NCBI GenBank assembly: GCA_947458455.1
Contig: CANGYJ010000012.1
Location: forward strand, 62,001-126,000
Origin: Verrucomicrobiaceae bacterium
GTDB taxonomy: Bacteria; Verrucomicrobiota; Verrucomicrobiia; Verrucomicrobiales; Verrucomicrobiaceae
Length of the DNA: 64,000 nt
Reading direction: 5' to 3'
Made by a program: the position numbers and the translations under genes. Below the pieces are notes generated by a model that saw only the letters and a program-made list of their open reading frames with translations, ran no database searches and was not told the DNA's origin. Shown here one piece after another: positions 1-11,100 of the stretch; position 1 is the stretch's first letter, and every line of letters begins with the position of its first letter.

Positions 1-85
1 CCCGCTGAGGACATTCGCTAGCTTAATGGCATGATGGCGGGGCTAGCGAAGCGCCGCGAAGCGAAAGGTTAGGTGAGGGCACTCG
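1..85. repeat. Partial intergenic inverted-repeat element
   Basis: The first 85 bases carry a GCTAGC-centred inverted repeat (cattcgctagc near 13-23, gctagcgaagc near 42-52) and end in a segment, aggttaggtgaggg at about 66-79, that matches the right arm of the 222-bp element at 21241-21462. It appears to be a second member of that family, cut by the window edge. No gene is seen here. Confidence 0.45.
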
Positions 86-163
86 ACGAGCCTCCGATCA
101 CGAACGTCCCCACCGTCCGACGATGCCTCTTGAGCCTCCGCGTTTCCGCGCCATGTCCCGTGC

Positions 164-1894
164 ATGACCCGTGAGGACGCCGCCACCATCTTTGAACGCA
201 TCGCCACCCTGCTCGAATTGAAGGGGGAGAACCCTTTCAAGACCCGCGCTTACCGCTCCGGCGCAGAAATCGTGGAGAGCTTCAGCGGCGACATCATGAA
301 GCTGGCGGCAGAAAACCAACTCGCTGGCATCAAAGGCCTCGGCGAGGCCTTGCGCGATAAACTCCACGAGATGGCCACCACCGGACGGCTGGAGTTTTAC
401 GAGAAATTGAAGGCGGAGTTCCCGGACACGCTGTTCGAGCTGTTCGACATCCAGGGCCTGGGGCCGAAAAAAGTGGCCGCGCTGTATGGTCAGCTCGGCG
501 TGGGCAGCGTGGCGGACCTCAAACGCGTCTGCGAGGACGGCACAGCGGCGGCGTTGTCTGGCTTTGGCGAGAAGACGGTGAAGAAGATCCTCGAAAGCAT
601 CGCCTTCCACGAGCAGCACGCGTCCGAGTTCCGACTCGATCAGGTTTACCCCCTGGCGCAGACCATGCTGGAGGCATTGCGAGAGCATCCGAACGCCTCA
701 CGCGTCGAGGTGTGCGGCAGTTTCCGTCGCGGCAAGGAGACGGTGCATGATCTCGACTTCCTCGTGGCCACGAAGAAGCCGGAGGAGGTCATCGCGGCCT
801 TTGTGAAGCTGCCGGAGGTGATCGATGTGATCGCCCAAGGCCCCACCAAGGCCAGTGTGCATGTCAAAGACGGCATCCAGTGTGATTTGCGAGCGGTCTC
901 GAATGCGGAGTTCCCCTTTGCGCTGGCTTATTTCACTGGCAGCAAGGAGCACAACGTGGCCATCCGTGGCCGGGCGCTGCAGCAGGGCCTGTCGTTGAAC
1001 GAGTACGGCTTCACCCTCGTGAAGGAAGGCGCAGAAGCGCCGGAGGTTCACGATGAGCGGGATCTTTACCGCACCCTCGGCCTCGACTTCATCGAGCCGG
1101 AGCTGCGCGAAAACACGGGTGAAATCGACGCCGCCGAGCATGGCCGCCTACCCAAGCTCATCGAGCTGGAAAACCTTCGTGGCACTTTTCACAACCACAC
1201 CACCGCCAGCGATGGCCGCGCCACGCTGCGCCAGATGGCGGAGGCCGCGCACGATCTCGGCCTGCAATACCTCGGCATCTCCGACCACAGCAAATCGTCC
1301 TTCCAGGCCAACGGCCTCGATGAAAAACGCCTGCTGGCGCAGATCGCCGAGATCCGCGAACTCAACGCCGAGCTCGACGGCTTGCATCTTTTCGCCGGTT
1401 GCGAGGTGGACATCCTCAAAGACGGCTCACTCGACTTCTCCGACGAGATTTTGTCCCAGCTCGACTACGCCGTGGCGAGCGTTCACAACGTCTTCAACCT
1501 TCCCGAGGCCGAGATGACGAAGCGTATCATCCGCGCCATCGAAAATCCGCACATCACCATGCTCGGCCATCTCACTGGCCGCCTGCTACTCCAGCGCCCC
1601 GCCTACGCGGTGGACATCCCCGCCATCATCGAGGCCGCTGCCGCCACCGGCACCATCATCGAGCTGAACTGCAGCGGCTGGCGCCTCGACATGGACTGGC
1701 GCTGGTGGCGCATGGCCCGCGACAAGGGCGTGAAATGCAGCATCAACCCCGATGCCCACAGCACCGAAGGCCTCCAGGCCTTGATCTACGGCATCAAAGT
1801 GGCTCGCAAAGGCTGGCTGCGCCGTGAGGACGTCATTAACTGCCTGCCGCTGGACGAGGTGAGGAAGATGCTGGGACACAAAACCGGCCGGTGA
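164..1894 (+). CDS. polX: DNA polymerase/3'-5' exonuclease PolX
   Basis: This 576-aa protein has the full bacterial PolX layout. Residues ~1-150 hold helix-hairpin-helix repeats ([27 protein letters not shown]). The Pol-beta nucleotidyltransferase palm begins near residue 185 with [18 protein letters not shown], which supplies the G-S and D-x-D metal ligands. A C-terminal PHP phosphoesterase domain begins near residue 343 with [10 protein letters not shown] and continues through ISDHSKS, GCEVDIL, ASVHN and INPDAHS, giving the His/Asp/Glu metal set. The family fills short gaps in base excision repair, and the PHP domain supplies 3'-5' exonuclease and AP-endonuclease activity. Length is normal. 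The ATG is adopted although no Shine-Dalgarno is visible. It converges on the next gene with four bases between the stops. Confidence 0.96.
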   Translation: MTREDAATIFERIATLLELKGENPFKTRAYRSGAEIVESFSGDIMKLAAENQLAGIKGLGEALRDKLHEMATTGRLEFYEKLKAEFPDTLFELFDIQGLGPKKVAALYGQLGVGSVADLKRVCEDGTAAALSGFGEKTVKKILESIAFHEQHASEFRLDQVYPLAQTMLEALREHPNASRVEVCGSFRRGKETVHDLDFLVATKKPEEVIAAFVKLPEVIDVIAQGPTKASVHVKDGIQCDLRAVSNAEFPFALAYFTGSKEHNVAIRGRALQQGLSLNEYGFTLVKEGAEAPEVHDERDLYRTLGLDFIEPELRENTGEIDAAEHGRLPKLIELENLRGTFHNHTTASDGRATLRQMAEAAHDLGLQYLGISDHSKSSFQANGLDEKRLLAQIAEIRELNAELDGLHLFAGCEVDILKDGSLDFSDEILSQLDYAVASVHNVFNLPEAEMTKRIIRAIENPHITMLGHLTGRLLLQRPAYAVDIPAIIEAAAATGTIIELNCSGWRLDMDWRWWRMARDKGVKCSINPDAHSTEGLQALIYGIKVARKGWLRREDVINCLPLDEVRKMLGHKTGR

Positions 1895-1898
1895 TGCC

Positions 1899-2216
1899 TC
1901 AGGAATACTTCACGTCCTTCCGCGGCTCCATTTCGAAGGCGGTGCTTTCCTGCTCGGAGATGTTCGGCTTGAGCACTTCCTCGCGGTATTTGATGTAGTA
2001 GGGGTCGTCCTGGCAGATGGCGAGCTTGTCCATGGTCTCGACCTCAATGTGGACGAACCACGGGTAGGGATCGGAGGGATTGACCCGCTTGCCGGTTTTG
2101 ACCACGAGCACCTCCGGCACACGGAGGAGGAGCACGCGGGTCTGGGACATGATCGTCTCCAGCTTTTCCGGGGTGACCTCGGGCTTGAGCTGAAAGAGGC
2201 TCAGGTAAGCAATCAT
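1899..2216 (-). CDS. Stress-responsive Dabb (alpha/beta-barrel) domain protein
   Basis: The 105-aa product has the length and pattern of the dimeric Dabb family: an opening strand (MIAYLSLFQLKPEVT), a helix with VTPEKLETIMSQTRVL, a short strand LVVKTGKRVN, then the helix typically formed around DDPYYIKYREEV. Dabb proteins are small cytoplasmic ferredoxin-like dimers of varied, often unknown function. It starts 33 nt after the nuoA stop on the same strand, so it is probably cotranscribed with nuoA. I cannot assign a substrate. Confidence 0.72.
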   Translation of the reverse strand: MIAYLSLFQLKPEVTPEKLETIMSQTRVLLLRVPEVLVVKTGKRVNPSDPYPWFVHIEVETMDKLAICQDDPYYIKYREEVLKPNISEQESTAFEMEPRKDVKYS

Positions 2217-2249
2217 GGCGAGGTCAGTTCTTTGGCCGGAAGTGGCCGG

Positions 2250-2624
2250 TTAGGATTTCCAGTCCAGCACGCCCTTTTTCCAGGCGTAGCCGAAGGCTCC
2301 GAGCAGGATGGCGGCAAAGACGAAGGCAAAGGCGAGGATGGACGGCCCAAAGGCGGCGAGGTAGTCCTTATACACGATGGACCAGGGGTAGAGGAAGACG
2401 ACTTCGATGTCGAAAAGCACGAACAGCATCGCCACGATGTAGAATTTCACGCTGAACCGAGGCTGGGCATCCCCGATGGGCAGCATGCCGCACTCATAGG
2501 CGCTGTCTTTGATCACATTCCGTTTGGCGGACTTCCCGAGCAGAGCAGAGGCGATGAGGGTGACGACCGCGAACCCGGCGGCGATGATCAATTGAAGCAG
2601 GATGGGAAGGTAGTTTTCCAGCAT
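2250..2624 (-). CDS. nuoA: NADH-quinone oxidoreductase subunit A
   Basis: The 124-aa integral membrane subunit of respiratory complex I has three transmembrane helices (about residues 5-29, 57-81 and 86-108) and the family signature FDIEVVFLYPW in helix 2. The ATG at 2624 (MLENYLPILLQL) is chosen because it matches the normal NuoA N-terminus; a longer reading frame adds 31 residues of low-complexity sequence. NuoA lies in the membrane arm near the quinone site. Unusually it is not followed by nuoB: downstream lie only the Dabb gene and the convergent polX, and upstream is an unrelated gene with its own terminator. Confidence 0.93.
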   Translation of the reverse strand: MLENYLPILLQLIIAAGFAVVTLIASALLGKSAKRNVIKDSAYECGMLPIGDAQPRFSVKFYIVAMLFVLFDIEVVFLYPWSIVYKDYLAAFGPSILAFAFVFAAILLGAFGYAWKKGVLDWKS

Positions 2625-2697
2625 GGGGCGAGCGGATAAAGGGGGAGGCTGATGGGTAGCGAGCCGGGGAGGAGGCGTCAAATCTTGTTCACAAAAC

Positions 2698-2730
2698 AAA
2701 CAGGCCGCCCGGTTCACGGACGGCCTGTTT
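2698..2730 (-). terminator. Rho-independent terminator of the 113-aa gene
   Basis: Arms aaacaggccg (2698-2707) and cggcctgttt (2721-2730) are exact inverted copies. On the minus strand the stem is followed by a T-rich gttttgt. It lies 24-56 nt past the stop at 2754. Confidence 0.85.
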
Positions 2731-2753
2731 GCGAGGAGCTTGGCTGAAATGGA

Positions 2754-3095
2754 TTAGCGGCGGGCAGCGATGGCGGCGGCATTGCGTGCGGCAATGGCGG
2801 CCTGATGGGCCTCACGCAGGCCTTCGAGGCCGCGGTAGGTCTTGCCCACCTTGGCGCAGAGGCCACGGCTGACGAGGTTCTGGAGCTTTTCGTAGCTACG
2901 AAGGCGAAGCATTTCTTCACCGCCGCTGACGGCGTTCTTGAGCTTCAGATTGTCGTAAACGAGGCGAAAAAGCTGGTTGAACTCGTAGGTTTCCTGGCTG
3001 GAAAGGACATTGACCAATTCGTCTGTGACATGGTCAGGGACTCGACGGGAGAAACGTGTCTTGCGTACAGGAGCGGTAGTAGTCGTGGTAGCCAT
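2754..3095 (-). CDS. Conserved hypothetical protein, 113 aa
   Basis: I do not recognise a named family. The 113-aa product is basic and helical, with a Thr-rich start (MATTTTTAPVRKTRFSRR), a central helix with EFNQLFRLVYDNLKLKNAV, a GLCAKVGKTYRGLEGL segment and an Ala-rich C-terminus. There is no signal peptide or membrane segment, so it is probably cytoplasmic and may bind nucleic acid or another protein. It is a single-gene unit: strong terminator downstream, and upstream an A+T-richer leader to 3227. Coding-like codon use and the tight terminator support a real, well-expressed gene. Confidence 0.7.
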   Translation of the reverse strand: MATTTTTAPVRKTRFSRRVPDHVTDELVNVLSSQETYEFNQLFRLVYDNLKLKNAVSGGEEMLRLRSYEKLQNLVSRGLCAKVGKTYRGLEGLREAHQAAIAARNAAAIAARR

Positions 3096-3227
3096 AGAGA
3101 ATGAACACTAACACAACCTTGGCAGGTTTGCGACGGTTTTGTGAGAATATTAGCCCATCGCCCTATCTGGAATGAGCAGAAATGGCAATTCGAACCTTGA
3201 CTTGTGAACAACTGAACGATTCCAAGC

Positions 3228-5000
3228 CTAAACGGCGAAGTCGATCATGTTTAGGTTCCGCGCATCGAGCGTGGCTTGGCTGAGGTCGGGCTGAAAGCGG
3301 GTGAGGTTGGGGAAGACCTGGTTCACCTGGGCGTCGCTAAGGCCGAACCATTTGCCGATGAGGGAGGCTTTTTGATCGACGGCGGTGGTGGGTATCCAAC
3401 GACCGCGGTTGCCGGAGGCGTCGATGCCGCCATTGACGGTGAGATCTGGGAAGCGTCCGTAAATGCGGCCGCCTTTGACGGCGCCACCGGCGATGATGCT
3501 GTGGCCGCCCCAGGCGTGGTCGGAGCCACCGGTTTGGTCGCTCTTGTTGGGGGTGAAGGTGCGATTGAAATCGCTGGCGGTGAACATCATTACCTTGTCC
3601 CACATGCCGATGGCTTTCATGGCGTCGGAGAAGGCTTTGATGCTACGGGAGAGGTTGTTGATGAGGCTGTACTGGCCTTGGTTGGCCGTGGTCGGATTGG
3701 GGATCTGCGAGGTGTGGGTATCCCAGCCGCCGATTTGGACGAAGAAGATCTGGCGCTTGTTGGAGAGCACGCTGCGGCCTGCGATGAGGCGTCCGACGAC
3801 TTTGAGCTGATTGCTGAGGTCGGTCTGGCCGAAACCGCCGGGGAACCAGTTCGTCCAATGCTGGTCCATGGTGGGATTGGGCGTGGCGGATTGGGCGAGG
3901 GCATTGCCGACGAGGCCTTCGGTGTTGCGGGCGCTTTGCGGGACGCCGACGTAGGTTTCGTCAAAGAGGCTGTCGTGGGAGGCGGCGAGGATTTGCTCCA
4001 GGGCACGCAGGCGATACCCAGCGCTGCTATTTTGGTAGTTGGTGGCGCTGAGAGGATCGCCCGCCGTGAGGCCTCCGATGCCTGCGAGAGGTGTGTATTT
4101 GTTCGCTGGCGTGCTGCCGCCGAGGTAGTGCGGATTGAGGGCGGTATTGCGCAACGCGGAGCCATAAGCGGTGCTCGGAGAACCGCCGCTGAAGCCAGTG
4201 AGAGAGCTCACGGCCCCGCTGGTGTTCATGAAGTAAGGCTGCTCGGTGAGGCCGATTTGAAAGCTGTTCGCTCCGGCGATGCTGATGCTCACGCCGAGGT
4301 CACCGCTATTCATTCCGGCGACGATTTCGGCGATGCGGCCGCCCCAGCCCTGCGAGAAGGGTTTATCTGGCAGCGAGGACTGCCACTGCACCTGCTGGTC
4401 GGAATGAGAGAAGAGCTGCGGCGGCTTGGTGGAGGCGGGCAGGGTGTTGAAATTGGCCCGCGTGATGGCCTGTGTGCCGACGAGGGTGCCGATGTTGGCG
4501 ACAAAGGCGAGGTCCTGCGAATCAAAGAGCGTTTTGAGCGGGTAAGCACCGGGATGGAGGGCAAAATTGCTCTGCGTGTAATTGGCGCGATTGAGCGGCT
4601 CGAACTGCCCGGCATTCAGCGGTGCGATGCGGGTGGTGATGGCGCTGGTGTCGTTATTGGTGGTGCCGTTGAAGTAGCCGTTGTTGGCTGCTGGGCTGTA
4701 GTCGAACTGAGCATCGGGGATGTTGAGTACGCCGCGTCCGGCGTTGTAATCCGTGCGGGCCGCAGTGCCGCCAGCGGGGATGAGGAAGTTGTTGGAATCG
4801 CCGCCGCCGTTGAGGAAGACGCAGACGAGGGCTTTGTAGTCTTCTCCGGCGCTTTGCGCTGCCGCAGAGCCGACGAGCTTGAACTGCGAGATGGTATTCA
4901 CGAGCGAGGTGAGGCCCATCGAGGCACAACCCGTGCGGAGGAGGAAGTCTCGGCGGTTGGGCTTGGAGCGGTCTTCGGTCTTTTTGAGGAAGATGTTCAT
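3228..5000 (-). CDS. DUF1501 domain-containing protein (Tat-exported)
   Basis: The 590-aa protein opens with a twin-arginine signal (NRRDFLLRTG followed by a hydrophobic stretch ending SAAAQ), so it is predicted to be exported folded. The rest fits the DUF1501 family (sulfatase-like/alkaline-phosphatase-fold): VCVFLNGGGDSNNFLIP near the start, LFSHSDQQVQWQS, FFVQIGGWDTHTSQ, and a C-terminal MMFTASDFNRTF followed by GGSDHAWGGHS. DUF1501 genes in this phylum and in Planctomycetes are typically paired with a DUF1800 gene, as here: the 2545-aa DUF1800 gene ends 168 nt upstream on the same strand. The spacer contains ggaattcggaattc-type intergenic repeats. Biochemical function is unknown. Confidence 0.92.
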   Translation of the reverse strand: MNIFLKKTEDRSKPNRRDFLLRTGCASMGLTSLVNTISQFKLVGSAAAQSAGEDYKALVCVFLNGGGDSNNFLIPAGGTAARTDYNAGRGVLNIPDAQFDYSPAANNGYFNGTTNNDTSAITTRIAPLNAGQFEPLNRANYTQSNFALHPGAYPLKTLFDSQDLAFVANIGTLVGTQAITRANFNTLPASTKPPQLFSHSDQQVQWQSSLPDKPFSQGWGGRIAEIVAGMNSGDLGVSISIAGANSFQIGLTEQPYFMNTSGAVSSLTGFSGGSPSTAYGSALRNTALNPHYLGGSTPANKYTPLAGIGGLTAGDPLSATNYQNSSAGYRLRALEQILAASHDSLFDETYVGVPQSARNTEGLVGNALAQSATPNPTMDQHWTNWFPGGFGQTDLSNQLKVVGRLIAGRSVLSNKRQIFFVQIGGWDTHTSQIPNPTTANQGQYSLINNLSRSIKAFSDAMKAIGMWDKVMMFTASDFNRTFTPNKSDQTGGSDHAWGGHSIIAGGAVKGGRIYGRFPDLTVNGGIDASGNRGRWIPTTAVDQKASLIGKWFGLSDAQVNQVFPNLTRFQPDLSQATLDARNLNMIDFAV

Positions 5001-5168
5001 GATGAAAGCGGGGCTGGAGAGGTTGGCGGGGCGGGAAATGACGAAGGACGAATTTAGAAGGACGAATAAATAACGAAGCTCGAAGGGCGAAGGGCGTGTT
5101 TCATGGCGAGGTGGTTTCGGATTTGGGAATTCGGAATTCTTTCGTCATTCTGGTTTCGTCATTCAACT

Positions 5169-8100
5169 TTAGTGGCTGATCAGCCCCGGTGCTCCCACGC
5201 TCATGAGATACCCGCACCAGCGCACGCGATCGCGAATATCGGTGTTGAAGGTGTCGGTGGGTGGGGTTTTGGCGTTGTAGGTGCCGGCGGCGGTGTAGCG
5301 GGTGGTGGCGGGGAGATTGGTGCCGCCACTGTGGGCGTAGATGGCCTCAATAATGGCCTGGCGGGCATTGATGGTTGGCAGCGGGCTGGGCGGCGTGGCA
5401 TGCGGCTCGACGAGGATGGGGAATTTGGCCTTCATGCTGCCGCCGTTGAACCAGAGGTCCATTTGATCGACGACGGCCTTGCTGGCGGCCCAGTGGGCTC
5501 GCTGGACCTTTTGAAGATCGGCGGCGACGGTGCTGGTGGCGAGATTGGCCGGCATGGTGCCACCAAAGAGCGTGGTGAGCGTGCTGTAGAAGGTACTGCG
5601 GTAGTGGAGGATGCTCTCGGTGTAGTCGATGACGATGTTGTCACGCTGGTTGCTGCCGCCTTGGTCGTTGGTGAAGTAGCCGTTGCTCTTGCCGATCTGC
5701 GGCGGCGGGATGAAGACCATTGGCGGATAGAGGGTGAGTGTGACGTTGGTACCGGGAGGTGGCTGGGTGTTGAGCTTGATGAGGATGGAATCAGGAGCTC
5801 CGCCTTCGGTGATGACGGTGTCGGTGCCGCCGACGTGCGTCACGTCCACGCTGGCCACGTCGTTGTCCCAAACGGGTACGGTGAGCGTGGCGACGCTGGC
5901 ATTGTGGTAGAGCGGATCGGCGCTGGCGACGCTGTGGGTGATGAGGCCGTTGTGCGTGATGGCTTCGACATCAGGATCGTTGACGGCGGTGATGGTGAGG
6001 GTCTTCGGTGCCCAATCGGCGGGCGTGAAGGTCAGCGTGCTGCTGGAAAGGCTGAGCTGCGAGTTCGCGGTGGCGGTGATGACCACGTCGGAGGTCGGCG
6101 CATGGCTCAAACTCAGCGTGTAGGTATCCGTGACGCCATTTTCATTCGTAAGCGTGCTGCCGCCGCTTTGGATGACATTCACGCGAGAGCCGTCGTTATC
6201 ATAAACGGTCGAATTGATCGGCGTGACGGCTTTCCCATCAAAGAAGGTGTCGGCGCTGGCCAACGTGGCCGTGACGGTGCCCCAGTGCAAAATGGCGGGT
6301 TCAATGACGGAGTCGTCGATGGCACGCACGGTGACGGTTTGGGCCACATTGAAGGTTCCGGCACCGGTGGCACCCGGAATGAAGGTTAGCGTGCTCGGGG
6401 AGACCTCGACCTGCGAATCACCGGTGAAGGTGACCGTGACATTGGAGGTCGGCTGCTGGCTCAAAACGACGGTAAAGGTGTCGGTGGTGGTGCTTTCGGT
6501 GACGCTGGTGAAGCCGCTGCTCTCGCTGATGCGCACGACGTTCGCGGCGGCGTTATTGTCGTTGTCGGTGATGAGGTGCGTGATGCTCGGCAAGGTCAGC
6601 GCTGCATATTCCGGTGCGGAGCTGGCATTCACGCTGACATTGATCGGCGTGAGGTGGCGGAGCTCGGCGGTGGTGTCATCGACTGGGAGCGTCCAGAGAG
6701 TCTGCGCCGTATTCCAATTCGCGGGCGAGAAGGTCAGCGAGGCCGTGGTGGCGGCTCCGACGGTGCTGGTGGTGCTGAGGCGGCTCTGCGAGCCTCCATT
6801 GAAGCCGAGCACGACATTGGCTGTGGGGGCCTGCGTGAGCACGACGGTGAAGCTGTCAGTGGTATTGCTCCCCTCGGTGGTTTGCGTGGTGCCACCGCTT
6901 TCCACAATGCTCACGCCGACGGAATCGTTGTCCGTCACCTGGACGAGCACGGGCGGGACAAAACTGCCATTGAAGTAGCTGTCCGTGCTGGCCACGTTGA
7001 AGCCAATCACACCGCTGTGCACGGTGCTTTCGACATCGAGGTCGTTCACGGCCGTGACGGTCACGGTCTGTGTAGCGGTGGCGGTGCTGGTGAAGGTCAA
7101 AGTGGCTGGTGCGACGGTGACTTGGCCGTTTGGTACAAGCGTGACGGTCACGGTGGTGCCGGTGGCAGGATTGCGGCCGTTCATCCCGACGGTGAAGGTA
7201 TCGCCAACGTTTGGCGTGCCTCCTGTGCCGGTGGTGCCGCCTTCTCTGACCTGGGTGTAAATATTACTCTGCGTGATGGCGAGTGCTGGATCATTGTCAT
7301 CGACGGTGACGATGACGACGGGCGAATTCACGCGATCATAAGTTGGATCGGTGCTGGTGATGTTATGGGTGATGGTGGCGGTGCCGCTGGGTTCGGCGGT
7401 GGCATCATTCGTCGTGGTCACGGTGACAGTGACGGGCGTGTTCCAGTTCATGTCGTTGAAGGCGAACGGCCCCGCTGGTGAAACCTGAATGCCGGTGCTG
7501 CCGGGGACGAGTGTGACGGTGCTGGTGCTGCCCGTGTCCGGCCTGCGGCCCAAAGCGATGGTATAAGTGTCCGTGGTGCCGTTTTCATTCACGAAGGTGC
7601 TGCCGCCGCTTTCGACGATGACGACGCGGGAGTCGTCGTTGTCGATGACGGTCACAGGCAGCACGGGAGCGGTGGTACCGTTGTAGTTCGTGCCGCTGCT
7701 CTGCGACATGGCATTGATGACCACCGGCGGGATCTGCGGGGCGGTGATGCTGACGCTCGGTGCCGTGGTGTAGCCCAAACCGGGGCTGGTGATCACGATG
7801 GAGTCCAATTTACCATCCGCCGTCATTTTGGCGACGCCCGTCGCGGTGATGCGTGCAAGCGGTGTGGCGATGGTGACAGTCGGCGCGGCGATGTAGCCGG
7901 AGCCTGCATTCGTGATCGTAATGGCCTGCAACTGACCATTCGCATTCACCGTGGCCGTGCCGGTGGCAGCGACACCTGAGGTCGGAGCGCTAAAGGTCAC
8001 CAAAGGCGCGGCGGTGTAGCCTGCGCCGACATTGCCCAGCGTAACGGAAGCCACTCCATCACCCGATAAGATCGCGGTGCCTGTGCCCGTGACAGCAGCA

Positions 8101-11100
8101 GCTGGCGCAGAAAAGGACACCCCCGGCACGCCGACATAGCCGTGACCCGGATGGGTGATCGTGGTGCCAGTGACCAAGAAATTGGAAATCGCCGAAGCGG
8201 CCGCCGCAGGCACCGGCGGCGCATCGGAGGTGAAGCCCATCATGATGCCTTCATTGAGGAAATCATCGGTGGCGGTGACGGTGACGGTCTGCGGGCTGTT
8301 CCAAAGGATGCCGCTGCCGCCGGTGGGCTGGAAAACGATGGTGGAGGGGCTGAAACTGAGCTGCGGAGAGCTGAGCGTGACGCTGACCGGGGCATTCGGA
8401 TTTGTGCGCAGCGCGACGGTGATCGTGTCCGTGAAGTCACCCTCCATCACGCGGGTTTCCGTGCCAGTGTGGCGCAGGATGATGCTGTCGTCATCATCCG
8501 CGATGTGGGTGGTGACGAGCGGGATGGGCATGCCAGCCGTGTAGCCCCCTGCGGTGGCGACGGTGTGCACGACGCGGCCCCAATGCGGACCTTCGCCAGT
8601 GGTGTCATTGTTGCCACGCACGACGACGGTTTGCGGCACGTTCCAATTCGCTGAGGTGAAAGTGCGGGTTGTGGCGCTGGTGGTGAAGGTGGTGCCGCTG
8701 GAATTGATCGCGAGCTGGTTCGGCGTCAGCGTCACGACAACATTCGCCGTCGGAGCGCTCGTGAGGGCGATGGTGTAACTATCCACTCCCGCCTGGCCGA
8801 TGGCGGTATTGTTCGTCTCCGTCACATCGGTGAAGCTGTCGGTCTCGGCAATGATCACGCCGATGCCGCCGTCGTTGTCGTTCACGTTGACCGGCACGTC
8901 CGCCGTGACGAGGCCATGATAGTTCGCCGAAGTGGTGCTGCTGGTCGTGATGATGATGCGGTCATTGGCGGTGCCGATGTTTTCCACGTCATTATCCTCG
9001 ACCGCCGCGACGGTGATGGGCTGATTCACGTTCCAATTGGCATCCGTGAAGGTCAGCTTGGCCGGAAAGACGCTGGCCTCGCCATTCGCCGTGGCAAACG
9101 ACACCTCCACGCTCGCTCCCGGCGGCAGTGGCGAGGAAAGACGGATATTAATCACATCCGTGATGCCACCTTCATGCACCCAGGTGCTGGAGCTGCTCTC
9201 GGAAACGACGAGGCTTTCATTCTTCGACTCGTTTTCGACAAAGCTCACCGGCGTGGGGGCCACGGCGACGCCGTTGTAACCCGGTGCCGAGCCGGTGACG
9301 GCATACCGCACGCCGCTATACGCCATCTGGCTGATGTGCTGGTTGTTCACGCCCACCATCATGAGGGTGATGCCGGAGTTCCAGTTCGCATCGGTGAGCT
9401 GGATCGTCGCAGGCCAGTTTAGCAGCGAGGAGCCGCCATTGGTGGAGAAGCGGGCCGCCGGTGTGGCACTGCCATTGCGGAAGATAAAATCCGCCGCACC
9501 AGCACCCGGCGTGCTGCTCATCGGGGCGAGCGTCATCCAGGTGTAACCATAAAGGAAATTGATTTTCGAAACTTCAGCCGCCTCGGTGATCGCCTGCATT
9601 TCCGGCGCAACAAGGCCTGCCTGCGAAAGTTTGCCCGGCACGGTGAAATCAGGGTAGAACCAGTTAAATACCGTCGGCGCATCCAGCGGCGATTGACCAA
9701 GACTCGAACGCAGTGAGTCGATGCGGAAGCGGAAGGGCCCATCCGGCCACGCGGCAGGTTTGGAGGGCGGAGAGAGGTTGTAGTTGCCAAAATTCGACAA
9801 CTCGGTGCTGGGGTATTTTGCCATCGGCGAGTCGGTCTCGGAGAAACCGGTCTCCATGCTGCTCAGCAGGCTCACCGGAGCACCGGAGAAGGCCTTAAAC
9901 TGACGCAGGACATGCGCGAAGTGGATCATCGGCTCCTTGATCTTGCCGTGGGAGATGGCCGTGTCCGCGAGCTGGAGGCTGCGGGCTTCATAATCGAGCA
10001 AAATGGCCTTCACGACGCTGCCGAGCGTGCCGTTGCTATCGCGGTAAGCCTTCTGCACGCGGTAGATGTAGCCTGCGGAGGGATTCGAGGTCACGAGGCG
10101 CTGAATCATCCAGCGGGAGATATTGATCGGCGTATTCGTGTGGCCGGGGCGTGACGGCGTGACTTCGTCATAAGCCGGATACGTCGCATCGGCGCTGCGG
10201 CCGGCGAGCATGTCGTGTGCTTTGACGACTTCGGCCATCGCTGCGGAGTGCGTCGCGGCATCCGCCATCGCGCTGATGTTTGTGAGTGCCAGCGGCAGTT
10301 CCGCGTGCTTGCCATTGAAAAGCGTCTTCGTATTGAAGTCGTGATAAACGGTACTGCCTTGGCGACCGATCACGACCATCGGCGTCGTCCACGGAGCCTG
10401 CCAGTAGAAGTGCCCATCCTGGCGACCGAACCAGATGTTGTTCCCACTGCCATTGGCATACGCCGTGGGCGAAATGCGCTGGTCTGACGTGCCCACACTG
10501 CCGTAGCCACCATTGATGCCTGCACGCACCGTGCCATGACGTGCGCCGTGCGAGAAGCCAGTGAAGACGCGGGCCAGCTCAGAGATGTCGTTGTTGTCAT
10601 AGGTGGCGATGGGGAGGCCCTCCTCGCTCAAAATAAGGCTGCCGTCCGGATGGCGCAAAACGAGGCCGATGGAGAAGAGCTGCATAATCTCGCGGGCGTA
10701 GTTTTCATCCGGGCTGATGATGATGCCGCCACCGGCATCGTAAGTGGCACGGTTCGCGACGCTGGTGAGGTAGATGCCCATCATCGGATTCAGCGACACC
10801 TTTTCCAAGAGATCGCGGAATTTGCCGAAAGAGCCCTCGGCAAGCATGTCCCACCAGTTCGCCGCGCCGTAGTGCCACTGAAGCACGCCCGCATCACGCT
10901 CGGAGATGACGATAATCTCGCTCAAGGCCTGTGCCACACGCTGGCGGAGCTGGTCCTGGCTTTGCAGCACCATCGTCCACCACTCGCGGCGGCGGTTCGG
11001 CGAGTTTTGCGGGTAATTGCCGCCAGGGTCGTTCGTGTTCGGGCTGCCGCTGTTGGCCACGGGCATGCCGTTCACATAGGTGACACCCACCGTGCCGCCG

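Noticed and set aside
3276..5057. 593-aa open frame opposite the DUF1501 gene
   Set aside because: It is an antisense shadow: the Tat signal and DUF1501 motifs are on the minus strand, and the plus-strand frame is Val/Gly/Glu-rich without any domain.
5169..9300. Repeated DNA that might suggest a CRISPR or satellite array
   Set aside because: The periodicity comes from diverged Calx-beta protein modules; no identical repeats with unique spacers are present.
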